Source: VRUE01 sp963745915
GTDB taxonomy: Bacteria; Actinomycetota; Thermoleophilia; Solirubrobacterales; 70-9
Length of the DNA stretch: 64,000 nt
Reading direction: 5' to 3'
Assembly: GCA_963745915.1 (NCBI GenBank)
Contig: CAVUZA010000002.1
Location: forward strand, 744,001 to 808,000
Shown: piece after piece, positions 8,979 through 17,656 of the stretch
How positions within the stretch are numbered: the first letter of the stretch is position 1
Layout: each line of letters starts with the position of its first letter
The notes under the pieces: generated by a model
The model's database searches: none
Told to the model about the DNA's origin: nothing
What the model saw: the letters and a program-made list of their open reading frames with translations, nothing else
Made by a program: the position numbers and the translations under genes

Positions 8979-9147
8979 GATTGCGACGAGCGGTATCTGG
9001 CAGCTGAGATATAAACCTCGATAGCTCGCAGACCTGCTCGACGCGTTCGGCCGGCGTTGAGTTCTTGTATTCGCGGCGCAGGGCAGCGCGCTCTGCCTCC
9101 GCCTCCCCGTCGGGCGTCCAGTTACCGGTCGGTCGCCTGGGCTCCAT
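8968..9147 (-). CDS. Small hypothetical protein (59 aa)
   Basis: A 59-residue hydrophilic protein, charged at the N-terminus (MEPRRPTGNW) with the segment NSTPAERVEQVCELSRFI, which resembles the amphipathic S/TPAERLxQxxELSxF helix seen in small proteins that accompany nucleotidyltransferase or toxin-antitoxin genes. No partner gene is adjacent. Start is ATG 9147; a TTG two codons upstream is possible and no ribosome site is obvious. Composition is less GC-biased than the neighbours. It may be a remnant of a larger gene. Function unknown. Confidence 0.4.
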   Translation of the reverse strand: MEPRRPTGNWTPDGEAEAERAALRREYKNSTPAERVEQVCELSRFISQLPDTARRNRNS

Positions 9148-9186
9148 GCCCAAAAAGGTAGCGCGGCGCTTCGTGGACGGCGCTGC

Positions 9187-10533
9187 TCAGCTCAACACGA
9201 CCCGGGCGTTGTGGCGGGGGGTCTCGGTGATCGCGCGGCGGAAGACGCGCTCGGGGCGGGGGTCGGCGGGGCGGATGCGGTGGCGGCGGAGTAGCTCGCG
9301 GAGGACCACGGCCATCTCGAACTGGGCGAAGGAGGCGCCGAGGCAGCGGCGGACGCCGCCGCCGAAGGGGATCCAGGTGTAGGTGCCGGGCGGGGTCTCG
9401 AGGAAGCGCTCGGGGCGGAAGGCCTGGGGGTCGGGGTAGACCTCCGGGTTGCGGTGGGCCAGGTAGACGCTGGGAGCGACCGAGACGCCGGCGGGCAGCT
9501 CGTAGCCGCCGATCTCGACCGGCTCGGTGAGGCGGCGCAGGACGACCGAGATCACCGGGCGCAGGCGCAGCGTCTCCTGGATCGTCGCGGTCAGGTAGGC
9601 CTCCTCCCCGGCCCCGACCTCGGCCCGCAGCCGCTCGAGCTTCTCGGGGTGGCGGACCAGGCGCTCGACCGCCCAGGAGAGCGAGGTGGCGGTCGTCTCG
9701 TGGCCGGCGACCAGCAGGGTGAGCAGCTCGTCGCGGATCTCCTCGTCGCTCATCGGGCTGCCGTCCTCGTGGCTGGCGCAGAGCATCATCGAGAGCACGT
9801 CGTCGCGCTCGCCGAGGTCGGCGGCGGCGCGGCGCTCGGCGATCTCGCGGTAGGTCAGCTCGTCGACGCGCTCGATGCGCCGCCTCAGCGCCGGGATGCG
9901 GCGCAGGCGGTCGGGGCCGACGAGGACCATCGGCGCGAGGAAGCGCGGGTTGGTGGTCAGGTCGAGGAACTCGCGCAGCGCCTCGCGCAGCTCGGCGAGC
10001 TTGCCCGCCTCGGCCTCGCCGACGCCGAAGACGGTGCGCAGGATGATCTCCAGGGTCAGCGCCTGCATCCGCGGCCGCAGGGCGAAGGCCGAGCCGGTCG
10101 GCCAGGAGCCGATCTCGCGCTCGGCCAGCTCGGCCATCGTCTCGCCGTAGCCCTGCATGCGCTCGCCGTGGAAGGGCGGCAGCAGCAGGCGGCGCTGGCC
10201 GATGTGGCGCTTCTCGTCGAGGACCAGCAGCGAGTTGCGTCCCAGCAGCGGGGCGAGGATCTCGTTGCCCTCGCCGGCGTGGAAGACCTCGGGGCTGCCG
10301 GTGAAGACCTGCTTGACCGCCTCGGGGTCGGCGAGCACGACCCAGGTCTCGCCGAAGGCGATGCGCAGGGTGAAGATGTCGCCGTAGCGGTCCTGGCAGG
10401 CGTAGAGCACGCGGCGCGCCTGGCGCGACCAGAACAGGGTCTGGATCGCCCGCGGCAGCGGCGGACCGGGCGGCAGGGCGGGCTTCGCCGCGCCGGCGAC
10501 CGGCCGCGGAGCAGTTGTCGTCGCCGCCTCCAT
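9187..10533 (-). CDS. Cytochrome P450
   Basis: Haem-thiolate monooxygenase of 448 residues, probably soluble. The I-helix oxygen-binding motif appears as LLVAGHETTATSLSW, the K-helix ExxR as ETLRLRP, and the haem-ligand loop as FGGGVRRCLGASFA with the axial Cys near residue 397. The Pro-rich N-terminus (ALPPGPPLPR) is the usual entry to the P450 fold and no membrane anchor is seen. The sequence looks most like the CYP132/CYP102-type fatty-acid or xenobiotic P450s of actinobacteria, but the substrate is unknown. Start ATG 10533 follows AGAGG. No ferredoxin or reductase partner is adjacent. Divergent from an HSL-type hydrolase. Confidence 0.93.
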   Translation of the reverse strand: MEAATTTAPRPVAGAAKPALPPGPPLPRAIQTLFWSRQARRVLYACQDRYGDIFTLRIAFGETWVVLADPEAVKQVFTGSPEVFHAGEGNEILAPLLGRNSLLVLDEKRHIGQRRLLLPPFHGERMQGYGETMAELAEREIGSWPTGSAFALRPRMQALTLEIILRTVFGVGEAEAGKLAELREALREFLDLTTNPRFLAPMVLVGPDRLRRIPALRRRIERVDELTYREIAERRAAADLGERDDVLSMMLCASHEDGSPMSDEEIRDELLTLLVAGHETTATSLSWAVERLVRHPEKLERLRAEVGAGEEAYLTATIQETLRLRPVISVVLRRLTEPVEIGGYELPAGVSVAPSVYLAHRNPEVYPDPQAFRPERFLETPPGTYTWIPFGGGVRRCLGASFAQFEMAVVLRELLRRHRIRPADPRPERVFRRAITETPRHNARVVLS

Positions 10534-10587
10534 CGTGCCTCTCGGCAGAGGCTAGCGTTCCCAGATGAATCTCCCGTTAGCCTCGTC

Positions 10588-10647
10588 AACGCGCCGTTCG
10601 ATCGATTGAACACACCATGGGGTGCACAATCGATCGAGCGGCGCGTT
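10588..10647. repeat. 21-bp near-perfect inverted repeat in the P450/hydrolase divergent region
   Basis: Left arm 10588-10608 (begins AACGCGCCGTTCG) pairs with right arm 10627-10647 (ends GAGCGGCGCGTT) with one mismatch and an 18-nt loop that is itself partly symmetric around CCATGG. It overlies the start region of the divergent P450 and hydrolase genes, so it may be an operator or a palindromic element like others in this window. Confidence 0.6.
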
Positions 10648-10664
10648 CGCATAGCCTGCGGGGG

Positions 10665-11717
10665 ATGGCGATGCCGAGGCTTCCGCCCCGCCAGGAGCAC
10701 TGGGCCGTGCGCGGCGCCTGCGCGCTGCCGCCGCGGGTCTCGCGCCTGCTCGCCGGGGAGCCGCCGCGGCTCGACGGCCAGCAGCTCGCCCACGACGTCC
10801 ACATGTTCCTGCACCTGATGCGGCGGGTCGGCGAGTACTCGCTGGTCGAAGGCCGTTCGGTCGAGCAGGCGCGGGCCGAGAACCGCGAATCGATCCCGAT
10901 CGTCGGCGGCCCGCCGCGCCCGGTGGCGCGCGTCGACCGGCTGCGGGTGCCGGGGCCCGGCGGCGAGCTCGACGCCCGCCTCTACGTCGGCCTCGGCGCG
11001 CCGCGCCCGCCGCAGCCGCTGCTCGTCTACTTCCACGGCGGCGGCTGGGTGATCGGCGACCTCGACACCCACGACGCGCTCTGCCGCTTCCTCGCCACCT
11101 TCGGCGGCTGCCGGGTGCTCTCGGTCGGCTACCGCCTCTCGCCCGAGCACCCCTTCCCGGCCCCGGTCGAAGACGCGGTCGCGGCCTTCGCCTGGGCGGC
11201 GGAGAACGCCAGCGAGCTCGGCGCCGACCCGGCCCGGATCGCGGTCGGCGGCGACAGCGCCGGCGGCAACCTCGCCGCCGCGGTCAGCCTGCTCAGCCGC
11301 GACGGCGGCCCGGCGCCGGCGATGCAGCTGCTGCTCTACCCCGTGGTCGACGCGATCGGCGACCAGCCCTCACGGGCGACCTTCGCCGACGGCTTCCTGC
11401 TCACCCGCGGCGACATGGAGTGGTTCGAGGCCCACTACATCCCCGCCGGCTGCGAGCCCGACGACCCGCGGATCTCGATGATGCGCGCCGAGGACCTGTC
11501 CGGCCTGCCCCCCGCCTACGTCGCCACCGCCGGCTTCGACCCGCTGCGCGACGAGGGCGAGGTCTACGCCGGGCGGATGCGCGAGGCCGGGGTCAAGGTC
11601 GCCCTGCAGCGCCACCCCTCGCTGATCCACGGCTTCGCCAACCTGACCGCGATCTGCCCCAGCGCCCGCGCCGCCACCCACGAGGTCGCCGGCGCCCTGC
11701 GCATGGGCCTCGGCTGA
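10665..11717 (+). CDS. Alpha/beta hydrolase, hormone-sensitive lipase (HSL) family
   Basis: Predicted carboxylesterase of 350 residues. It shows the HSL oxyanion-hole motif FHGGGWVIGD, the nucleophile elbow GDSAGG (Ser), the acid DPLRDEGE and the catalytic His in HGFANL, in the right order. LSPEHPFPAPVEDA is also a family signature. About 100 residues precede the fold, including a hydrophilic start. The ATG at 10665 follows a G-rich run; an in-frame ATG at 10617 lies inside the inverted-repeat loop and is less likely. Substrate probably a short-chain ester. It may share regulation with the divergent P450. Confidence 0.9.
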   Translation: MAMPRLPPRQEHWAVRGACALPPRVSRLLAGEPPRLDGQQLAHDVHMFLHLMRRVGEYSLVEGRSVEQARAENRESIPIVGGPPRPVARVDRLRVPGPGGELDARLYVGLGAPRPPQPLLVYFHGGGWVIGDLDTHDALCRFLATFGGCRVLSVGYRLSPEHPFPAPVEDAVAAFAWAAENASELGADPARIAVGGDSAGGNLAAAVSLLSRDGGPAPAMQLLLYPVVDAIGDQPSRATFADGFLLTRGDMEWFEAHYIPAGCEPDDPRISMMRAEDLSGLPPAYVATAGFDPLRDEGEVYAGRMREAGVKVALQRHPSLIHGFANLTAICPSARAATHEVAGALRMGLG

Positions 11718-11822
11718 CCCCACCACCGCCGGGGCGGATTTGCCGCTCGCGGCTTTCCCGCACCGCAAACCCGTGTATTTCCAGGATGGATTGCCGCCGC
11801 GGCAGTCCATAGGGTGCCGCCC

Positions 11823-13208
11823 GTGACCGCGCTCGAGCTGGCCCGCTGGCAATTCGGGATAACCACGCTCTACCACTTCATCTTCGTGCCGGTCACGATC
11901 GGGCTGGCGATCTGCGTCGCCTTCATGCAGACCCGCTGGTACCGCAGCGGCGAGGAGCACTGGCTGCGCTCGACCCGATTCTGGGGCAAGCTGCTGCTGA
12001 TCTCCTTCGCGCTCGGGGTTGCCACCGGGATCGTCCAGGAGTTCCAGTTCGGGATGAACTGGTCGAACTACTCGCGCTTCGTCGGCGACATCTTCGGCGC
12101 CCCGCTGGCGATGGAGGGCCTGGCCGCCTTCTTCGTCGAGTCGACCTTCCTCGGCCTCTGGATCTTCGGCTGGGGCCGCCTCTCCAAACGCGTCCACCTC
12201 GCCTGCGTCTGGCTGGTCGCCGGCTCGACCGCGCTCTCCGCCTACTTCATCCTCGCCGCCAACTCCTGGATGCAGCACCCGGTCGGCTACGAGATGGCGG
12301 GCGGCAAAGCCGAGCTGACCAACATCGCCGCGGTGCTCTTCAACAACACGGCGCTCTACGCCTTCGCCCACACGATCCTGGCGGCGCTGCTGACCGCGGG
12401 GATGATCCTGATCGGGGTCTCCGCCTGGCACCTGCGGCGCGGCAACGAGACCGAGGTCTTCGGCGGCGCGATGCGGATCGGCCTGCCGCTGGTCGTCCTG
12501 GCGGCGCTCGCGACGATGGTCGTCGGCCACTTCAACGGCATCCTGATGACCAAGCAGCAGCCGATGAAGATGGCCGCCGCCGACGCCGTCTTCGAGACCA
12601 AGCAGGGCGCCGGCCTCTCGCTCTTCGCCACCGGCAACCTCGAGCAGAACCCGGAAGGCCTGACCCGCAACGTCGAGATCCCCAACCTGCTCTCCTGGAT
12701 CAGCACCGGCTACCCGCGCGGCGAGATCGAGGGCGTCAACGACATCAACCGCCGCTACCGGCAGCGCTACGGGCCGGGCGAGTACGCGCCGGTGATCGCC
12801 GTCGCCTACTGGTCGTGGCGGGCGATGATCGGCTGCGCGATGGCGATGCTGGCCTTTGCCGCCTACGGCTGGTGGCTGCAGCGGCGCGGGCGGCTGCAGA
12901 GCGCGCAGCGCTTCCTCAGGTGGGCCGTGCCCGCCGCCGGGCTGCCCTTCCTGGCCAGCGCCACCGGCTGGATCTTCACCGAGATGGGGCGCCAGCCCTG
13001 GGTCGTGTTCGGCCTGCTGAAGACCGACGTCGCCAACTCACCCAGCGTCAGCGCCGCCGAGGTCTGGATCACGCTGGTCGGCTTCACCCTGCTCTACGGG
13101 GGGCTGGCGGCGATCGCCGGCGCGGTCTTCGTCAAGACGGTGCGCAAGGGGCCGGTCGAGGCCGGCAAAGCCGAAGATCCGGGCCAGGAGCTGGCCCTCG
13201 CCTACTGA
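11823..13208 (+). CDS. cydA: Cytochrome bd ubiquinol/menaquinol oxidase subunit I
   Basis: Subunit I of the high-affinity terminal oxidase; oxidises quinol and reduces O2 to water without proton pumping. About 461 residues with nine predicted helices. Haem-ligand candidates are visible: His in TLYHFIFVP near the N-terminus (b595), His in QHPVGYEM, and Met in FTEMGRQPW. The Q-loop is short, as in actinobacterial and Gram-positive enzymes. Start is GTG 11823, with AGGG 7 nt upstream, giving the family start VTALELARWQFG; a GTG at 11814 is an alternative. First gene of cydABDC; only 1 nt separates it from cydB. Confidence 0.95.
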   Translation: MTALELARWQFGITTLYHFIFVPVTIGLAICVAFMQTRWYRSGEEHWLRSTRFWGKLLLISFALGVATGIVQEFQFGMNWSNYSRFVGDIFGAPLAMEGLAAFFVESTFLGLWIFGWGRLSKRVHLACVWLVAGSTALSAYFILAANSWMQHPVGYEMAGGKAELTNIAAVLFNNTALYAFAHTILAALLTAGMILIGVSAWHLRRGNETEVFGGAMRIGLPLVVLAALATMVVGHFNGILMTKQQPMKMAAADAVFETKQGAGLSLFATGNLEQNPEGLTRNVEIPNLLSWISTGYPRGEIEGVNDINRRYRQRYGPGEYAPVIAVAYWSWRAMIGCAMAMLAFAAYGWWLQRRGRLQSAQRFLRWAVPAAGLPFLASATGWIFTEMGRQPWVVFGLLKTDVANSPSVSAAEVWITLVGFTLLYGGLAAIAGAVFVKTVRKGPVEAGKAEDPGQELALAY

Positions 13209-13209
13209 G

Positions 13210-14211
13210 ATGGACGCCTACACCGCCCTACAGGTCGTCTGGTTCGTGCTGATCTCGATCCTCTGGCTCGGCTACTTCGTACTCGAGGGCTTCGACTTCG
13301 GGGTCGGGATGCTGATCCGCGCGGTCGGCGCCAGCAAGGCCGAGCGGCGGGCGATCCTGCACACGATCGGCCCGCTCTGGGACGGCAACGAGGTCTGGCT
13401 GCTGGTCGCCGGCGGCGCCACCTTCGCCGCATTCCCGCAGTGGTACGCGACCCTCTTCTCCGGCTTCTACCTGGCGCTCTTCCTGATCCTGGTTGCGCTG
13501 ATCGTGCGCAACGTCGCCTTCGAGTTCTGGGGCAAGGGCGAGAGCGAGCGCTGGCGCAGCCGCTGGGAGTGGGCGATGATCGGCGGCAGCTTCCTTCCCG
13601 CCCTGCTCTGGGGCGTGGGCTGGGCCAACATCGTGCACGGGGTGCCGATCGACGCCCAGCACGAGTACACGGGGACGCTCTTCGACCTGCTCGGCCCCTA
13701 CGCGCTGCTCGGCGGCCTGGCGACGCTCAGCCTCTTCCTCGCCCACGGGGCGATCTTCCTCAACCTCAAGACCGAGGGCGAGATGGGCGAGCGGGCGCGG
13801 GCGATCGCCGCCCGCGTGGCCCCGGTGGCCGCGGTCGTCGGGATCGCCTTCCTCGCCTGGACGGTGGCCTCGCACGAGGGCGGCGTCGACGCCGCCTCGG
13901 CGATCCTCGCTGGCCTCGCAGCGCTCTTCCTGCTCGCCGCGGCGATCCTCGCCGGCCGCCACCCGGGCCGCGCCTTCGCCGCCACCTGCGGCGCGATCGT
14001 CCTCTTCTTCAGCTCCCTCTTCGTCGACCTCTTCCCGCACACGATGGTCTCCAGCACCGACCCCGCCTTCGACATGACCCTGGCCCAGTCGGCCAGCTCC
14101 GATTACACGCTGACCGTGATGACGGTGGTTGCGGTGCTGTTGGTCCCGGTCGTCCTCCTCTACCAGGGCTGGACGTACTGGGTCTTCCGCCACCGGGTCT
14201 CGGCGGAGTGA
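13210..14211 (+). CDS. cydB: Cytochrome bd oxidase subunit II
   Basis: Subunit II of the cytochrome bd oxidase, an integral membrane partner of CydA. The 333 residues contain about eight to nine hydrophobic helices and the characteristic N-terminal LEGFDFGVGML, followed by GPLWDGNEVWLLVAGG. Start ATG 13210 is 1 nt after the cydA stop. Its stop codon overlaps the GTG of cydD, so the four cyd genes form one transcript. Normal length for the family. Confidence 0.95.
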   Translation: MDAYTALQVVWFVLISILWLGYFVLEGFDFGVGMLIRAVGASKAERRAILHTIGPLWDGNEVWLLVAGGATFAAFPQWYATLFSGFYLALFLILVALIVRNVAFEFWGKGESERWRSRWEWAMIGGSFLPALLWGVGWANIVHGVPIDAQHEYTGTLFDLLGPYALLGGLATLSLFLAHGAIFLNLKTEGEMGERARAIAARVAPVAAVVGIAFLAWTVASHEGGVDAASAILAGLAALFLLAAAILAGRHPGRAFAATCGAIVLFFSSLFVDLFPHTMVSSTDPAFDMTLAQSASSDYTLTVMTVVAVLLVPVVLLYQGWTYWVFRHRVSAE

Positions 14212-15884
14212 GCGGCAGCTCCCGGCGGCTGGCGCAGAGCAGCCGCGCGGCGCGCTCGCACCTGGCGAGCACCGTGGCGCTCGGGCTGGCGGCGACGGGG
14301 CTGATCCTCGCCCAGGCGACGCTGCTCGCCGAGGCGATCGTCCGCGTCTTCCTCGGCGGCGCCTCGCTGGCCGAGGTCGGGCCGACGCTGCTCTGGCTGC
14401 TGGCGGTCTCGCTGGCTCGGGGGCTGGTCGACGCCGGCTTCGAGGCGAGCGGCCGGCGCGGCGCGGCGCGGGTGATGGCGGAGCTGCGCTCCCGCCTCGT
14501 CCGCCACCTGCTGCTGACCCGGCCCGGGGCGCTGCAGGGCGAGCGGGCGGGCGAGCTGGCGGCGGCCGCGGTGCAGGGCGTCGACGCGCTCGAGTCCTAC
14601 TTCGCCCGCTATCTGCCGCAGGCGGTGCTGGCCGGGCTGGCGCCGCTGGCGATCCTCGCCTGGACCGCGCCGCGCGACTGGCAGGCGGCGGCGGTGCTGG
14701 CGGTGACCGCGCCGCTGATCCCGGTCTTCATGGTTCTGATCGGGCGCCTCGCCCAGCGCTCGACCCGGCGCCGCTGGCGGCGCCTGGCCCGGCTCAGCGC
14801 CCGCTTCCTCGACCTGGTCGGCGGCCTCGAGACGCTGCGCGCCCACGGCCGCGCCGAGGCCCAGGCCGACTCGATCGCCGCCGCCGGGGAGAGCTACCGG
14901 CGCGAGACGATGAAGACGCTGCGGATCGGCTTCCTCTCCGCCCTCGTGCTCGAGCTGCTGGCGATGATCGGGGTGGCGATCGTCGCCGCCACGGTCGGCA
15001 TCCAGCTCGCCGGCGGCGACCTGGGCCTGACCGCGGGCCTGACCGTGCTGCTGCTCGCCCCCGAGGCCTACATGCCGCTGCGCCGGCTCGGCGCCCAGTT
15101 CCACGCCAGCGCCGACGGGATGGCCAGCGCCGAGCGGATCTTCGAGGTGCTCGACCAGCCCGCCGCCCTGGCCCCGCCGCGCGCCCGCCGCCCGCCGCCC
15201 GACCCGGCGCGCGAGCCGTTGCGGCTGAGCGGCGTGCGCTTCGCCTACCCCGGGCGCGAGGAGGTGCTGCGCGGCGTCGAGCTGGTGCTGGAGCCGGGCG
15301 AGACCGTGGCCCTGGTTGGGCCGAGCGGGGGCGGCAAGTCGACCCTGCTCTCGCTGCTGCTGCGCCTCGCCGACCCCGGCGCCGGGCGGATCGAGTGCGG
15401 CGGCATCGAGCTGCGTGAGGTGGAGCCGGCGACCTGGCGGCGGCAGATCGCCTGGGTGCCGCAGCGGCCGACGGTCTTCGCCGGCACGGTCGAGGACAAC
15501 GTCCGCCTGCTCGAGCCGGACGCCTCCGACGCGCGGGTGCTGACCGCGGTCGAGCGGGCCGGCCTGCTCGAGACGGTCGCGGCCCTGCCCGAGGGGATGG
15601 GCACCCGGGTCGGCGAGGGCGGCCGCCGGCTCTCCGCGGGCCAGGCGCAACGGCTCGGCCTGGCCCGCGCCTTCCTGCGCGAGGCGCCGCTGCTGCTGCT
15701 CGACGAGCCCACCGCCCACCTCGACGGCGAGACCGAGCTGGCGGTCGCCGCCGCGATCGAGGAGCTGGCCGCCGAGCGCACCGCGCTGCTGGTCGCCCAC
15801 CGCCCCGAGCTGGCCCGCCACGCCGAGCGCACGGTCGAACTGAGCGAGGGCGTGCTCCGGTCCCGAGCCGAGGTGCCGGCGTGA
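14208..15884 (+). CDS. cydD: Thiol-reductant ABC exporter subunit CydD
   Basis: Half of the heterodimeric CydDC exporter that moves glutathione or cysteine-type reductants out of the cytoplasm and is needed for cytochrome bd assembly. 558 residues: six-helix transmembrane domain (about 1-310) then ATPase domain. Walker A GPSGGGKST, signature LSAGQAQRLGLARAF, Walker B LLLLDEPTAHLD and the H-loop His (VAHRPE) are all present. The GTG start at 14208 overlaps the cydB stop (GTGA) and the stop overlaps cydC's GTG, which shows tight translational coupling. Confidence 0.93.
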   Translation: MSGSSRRLAQSSRAARSHLASTVALGLAATGLILAQATLLAEAIVRVFLGGASLAEVGPTLLWLLAVSLARGLVDAGFEASGRRGAARVMAELRSRLVRHLLLTRPGALQGERAGELAAAAVQGVDALESYFARYLPQAVLAGLAPLAILAWTAPRDWQAAAVLAVTAPLIPVFMVLIGRLAQRSTRRRWRRLARLSARFLDLVGGLETLRAHGRAEAQADSIAAAGESYRRETMKTLRIGFLSALVLELLAMIGVAIVAATVGIQLAGGDLGLTAGLTVLLLAPEAYMPLRRLGAQFHASADGMASAERIFEVLDQPAALAPPRARRPPPDPAREPLRLSGVRFAYPGREEVLRGVELVLEPGETVALVGPSGGGKSTLLSLLLRLADPGAGRIECGGIELREVEPATWRRQIAWVPQRPTVFAGTVEDNVRLLEPDASDARVLTAVERAGLLETVAALPEGMGTRVGEGGRRLSAGQAQRLGLARAFLREAPLLLLDEPTAHLDGETELAVAAAIEELAAERTALLVAHRPELARHAERTVELSEGVLRSRAEVPA

Positions 15885-17587
15885 ACGCGGCGCTGTGGCG
15901 GGCGGTGCAGGCGACGCGGCAGCGGCGCGGGCTGCTGGCGCTCTCGGTCGCGCTGGGGACGGCGGCGGTGCTCGCCGCGGTCGGGCTGCTGACCACCTCG
16001 GGGTACCTGATCAGCCGCGCCGCCCAGCGGCCGGAGATCCTCGCCCTCTCGGTGGCGATCGTCGGCGTGCGCTTCTTCGGGATCTCCCGGGCGCTGCTGC
16101 GCTACGCCGAGCGGCTGGTCTCCCACGACCTCGCCTTCCGCACCCTCACCGACCTGCGCGGGCGGCTCTTCTCGCGCCTTGTGCCGCTCGTCCCGGGCGG
16201 CGTCGAGGGCCTGCGCCGCTCCGACCTGCTGAGCCGCTTCGTCGCCGACGTCGACCGCCTCCAGGACCTCTACCTGCGTGGCCTGGCGCCACCCCTGGTC
16301 GCCGTCCTCGCCGGCGGCGGCTCGGTCCTGGTCGCGGCGCTGATCCTGCCCCGGGCCGGGCTCGCCCTCGCCCTCGCCCTGCTCGCCGCCGGCCTCCTCT
16401 CCCCCGCCCTCACTCGCCGCTCGGCGCGCGCCGCCGGGCGGCGCCAGGCTGGGGCGCGGGCCGCGCTGAGCGGCGAGCTGGTCGAGATCGCCGCCGGCTC
16501 GGCCGAGATCGCCGCCGCCGGCCGCGCCGAGGACTGGATCGCACGGGCCGAGCGCCGCAGCGAGGGCCTGGCGGCGCTGCAGAGGCGCGAAGCGCTGAGC
16601 GGCGGCCTGGCGGCCGGGCTGAGCACGGGGCTCGCCGCCGGCGCCACGGTTCTCGTCGCGGCGGCGGCGATCCCGGCCGTGCACAGCGGCGCCCTCGCCG
16701 GCGTGCTGCTGGCCGCGCTGGTGCTGCTGACGATGGGCGCCTTCGAGGCGGTCGCGCCGCTCGGCGCCGCGGCGACCGGCGTCGACGCCTGCGCCAGCGC
16801 CGCGCAGCGGATCGAGGCGGTGCTCGACCGCGAGCCGCCGACCGCCGAGCCGGCGCGGCCCCTGCCGCTGCCGGCCGGCGGCGAGCTCGCCTTCGAGCGG
16901 GTCCGCTTCCGCTACGCCGAGCCGGTCGATTGTCGAGTTGACCCCCGTTTTCGGTGGTCAAATCGACAACCTGCGGCCGAGTGGGTGCTCGACGGAGTCG
17001 ACCTGACGCTGGGACCGGGGCGGGCGGTCGCCCTGCTCGGGGCGAGCGGAGCGGGCAAGAGCACCCTGGCGGAGCTGGCCGTGCGCTTCCGCGACCCCGA
17101 CATCGGCGCGGTCAGCCTCGGCGGCCTCGACCTGCGCGAGGCGGCGGCCGAGGAGGTGCGCACAGCGGTGCGGCTCTCGCCCCAGGACGCCTACCTGTTC
17201 ACGACCAGCCTGCGCGACAACGTGGCGATCGGCCGCGCCGGGGCGAGCGACGACGAGATCGCCGCGGCCCTGGCGGCCGTCGGGCTGGGCGAGTGGCTGG
17301 CGGCGCTGCCCGCCGGGCTCGAGACCGAGGTCGGCGAGGCCGGGGCGATGGTCTCCGGCGGCCAGCGCCAGCGGATCGCCGCCGCCCGCCTCTTCCTCGC
17401 CGAGGCCCGGTTCCTGATCTTCGACGAGCCCACCGCCCACCTCGACCCGGCCGGCGCCGCCGACCTGCACGAGCGAATCGCCGCCCTCGCCGAGGATGGG
17501 CCAGGCGTCCTCGTGATCACCCACGAGACGCAGGGCCTCGACGCCTACGACGAAACACTCACGCTCGTGGACGGCCGAATCGCCTGA
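15881..17587 (+). CDS. cydC: Thiol-reductant ABC exporter subunit CydC, with an in-frame palindromic insertion
   Basis: Second half of the CydDC exporter, 568 residues. Transmembrane domain about 1-310, then ATPase with Walker A GASGAGKST, signature VSGGQRQRIAAARLF, Walker B FLIFDEPTAHLD and ITHET. At the start of the ATPase domain, between FERVRFRYAEPV and WVLDGVDLTL, about 16 residues (DCRVDPRFRWSNRQ and flanks) replace the usual 3-5 residue turn. These are encoded by a palindrome at 16930-16969 that is related to one at 50017-50060. The frame is kept, and the insertion is in a surface loop near the adenine-binding strand, so activity may survive. Start GTG 15881 overlaps the cydD stop. The gene is followed by a strong hairpin. 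Confidence 0.9.
   Translation: MNAALWRAVQATRQRRGLLALSVALGTAAVLAAVGLLTTSGYLISRAAQRPEILALSVAIVGVRFFGISRALLRYAERLVSHDLAFRTLTDLRGRLFSRLVPLVPGGVEGLRRSDLLSRFVADVDRLQDLYLRGLAPPLVAVLAGGGSVLVAALILPRAGLALALALLAAGLLSPALTRRSARAAGRRQAGARAALSGELVEIAAGSAEIAAAGRAEDWIARAERRSEGLAALQRREALSGGLAAGLSTGLAAGATVLVAAAAIPAVHSGALAGVLLAALVLLTMGAFEAVAPLGAAATGVDACASAAQRIEAVLDREPPTAEPARPLPLPAGGELAFERVRFRYAEPVDCRVDPRFRWSNRQPAAEWVLDGVDLTLGPGRAVALLGASGAGKSTLAELAVRFRDPDIGAVSLGGLDLREAAAEEVRTAVRLSPQDAYLFTTSLRDNVAIGRAGASDDEIAAALAAVGLGEWLAALPAGLETEVGEAGAMVSGGQRQRIAAARLFLAEARFLIFDEPTAHLDPAGAADLHERIAALAEDGPGVLVITHETQGLDAYDETLTLVDGRIA
16930..16976. repeat. Palindromic element C, copy 1, inserted in cydC
   Basis: Arms TTGTCGAGTTGACC (16930-16943) and GGTCAAATCGACAA (16956-16969) pair with one mismatch around CCCCGTTTTCGGT-like sequence. 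The reverse complement matches 50019-50058 at 35 of 40 positions. The following bases to 16976 (ACCTGCGG side) also match the left boundary of the AbiEi-DUF559 gene at 49074-49092 at 18 of 19 positions. It keeps the cydC frame. Confidence 0.8.
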
Positions 17588-17592
17588 ACCCC

Positions 17593-17645
17593 CCGAACTG
17601 CATCAAATTCCAGCTCTGGCAGAGCTGGAATTTGATGCAGTTCGG
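17593..17645. repeat. Palindromic element A, copy 1 (25-bp perfect arms)
   Basis: Left arm 17593-17617 (CCGAACTGCATC...AGCTCT) pairs perfectly with 17621-17645 around a 3-nt GGC loop. It lies between the convergent cydC and FtsX-type permease genes, so it can act as a bidirectional terminator. A second copy is at 23008-23060. Its AT-rich arms stand out from the surrounding composition. Confidence 0.9.
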
Positions 17646-17656
17646 AAGTGCGGGGG

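Noticed and set aside
8920..9186. A tRNA or small RNA gene in the gap after nrdJ
   Set aside because: No cloverleaf or T-loop sequence was found; only short hairpins and a small ORF.
16930..16976. A CRISPR-like or transposon footprint in cydC
   Set aside because: No direct repeat array and no clear target-site duplication could be identified; the palindrome plus its match to the AbiEi-DUF559 ends is the better description.
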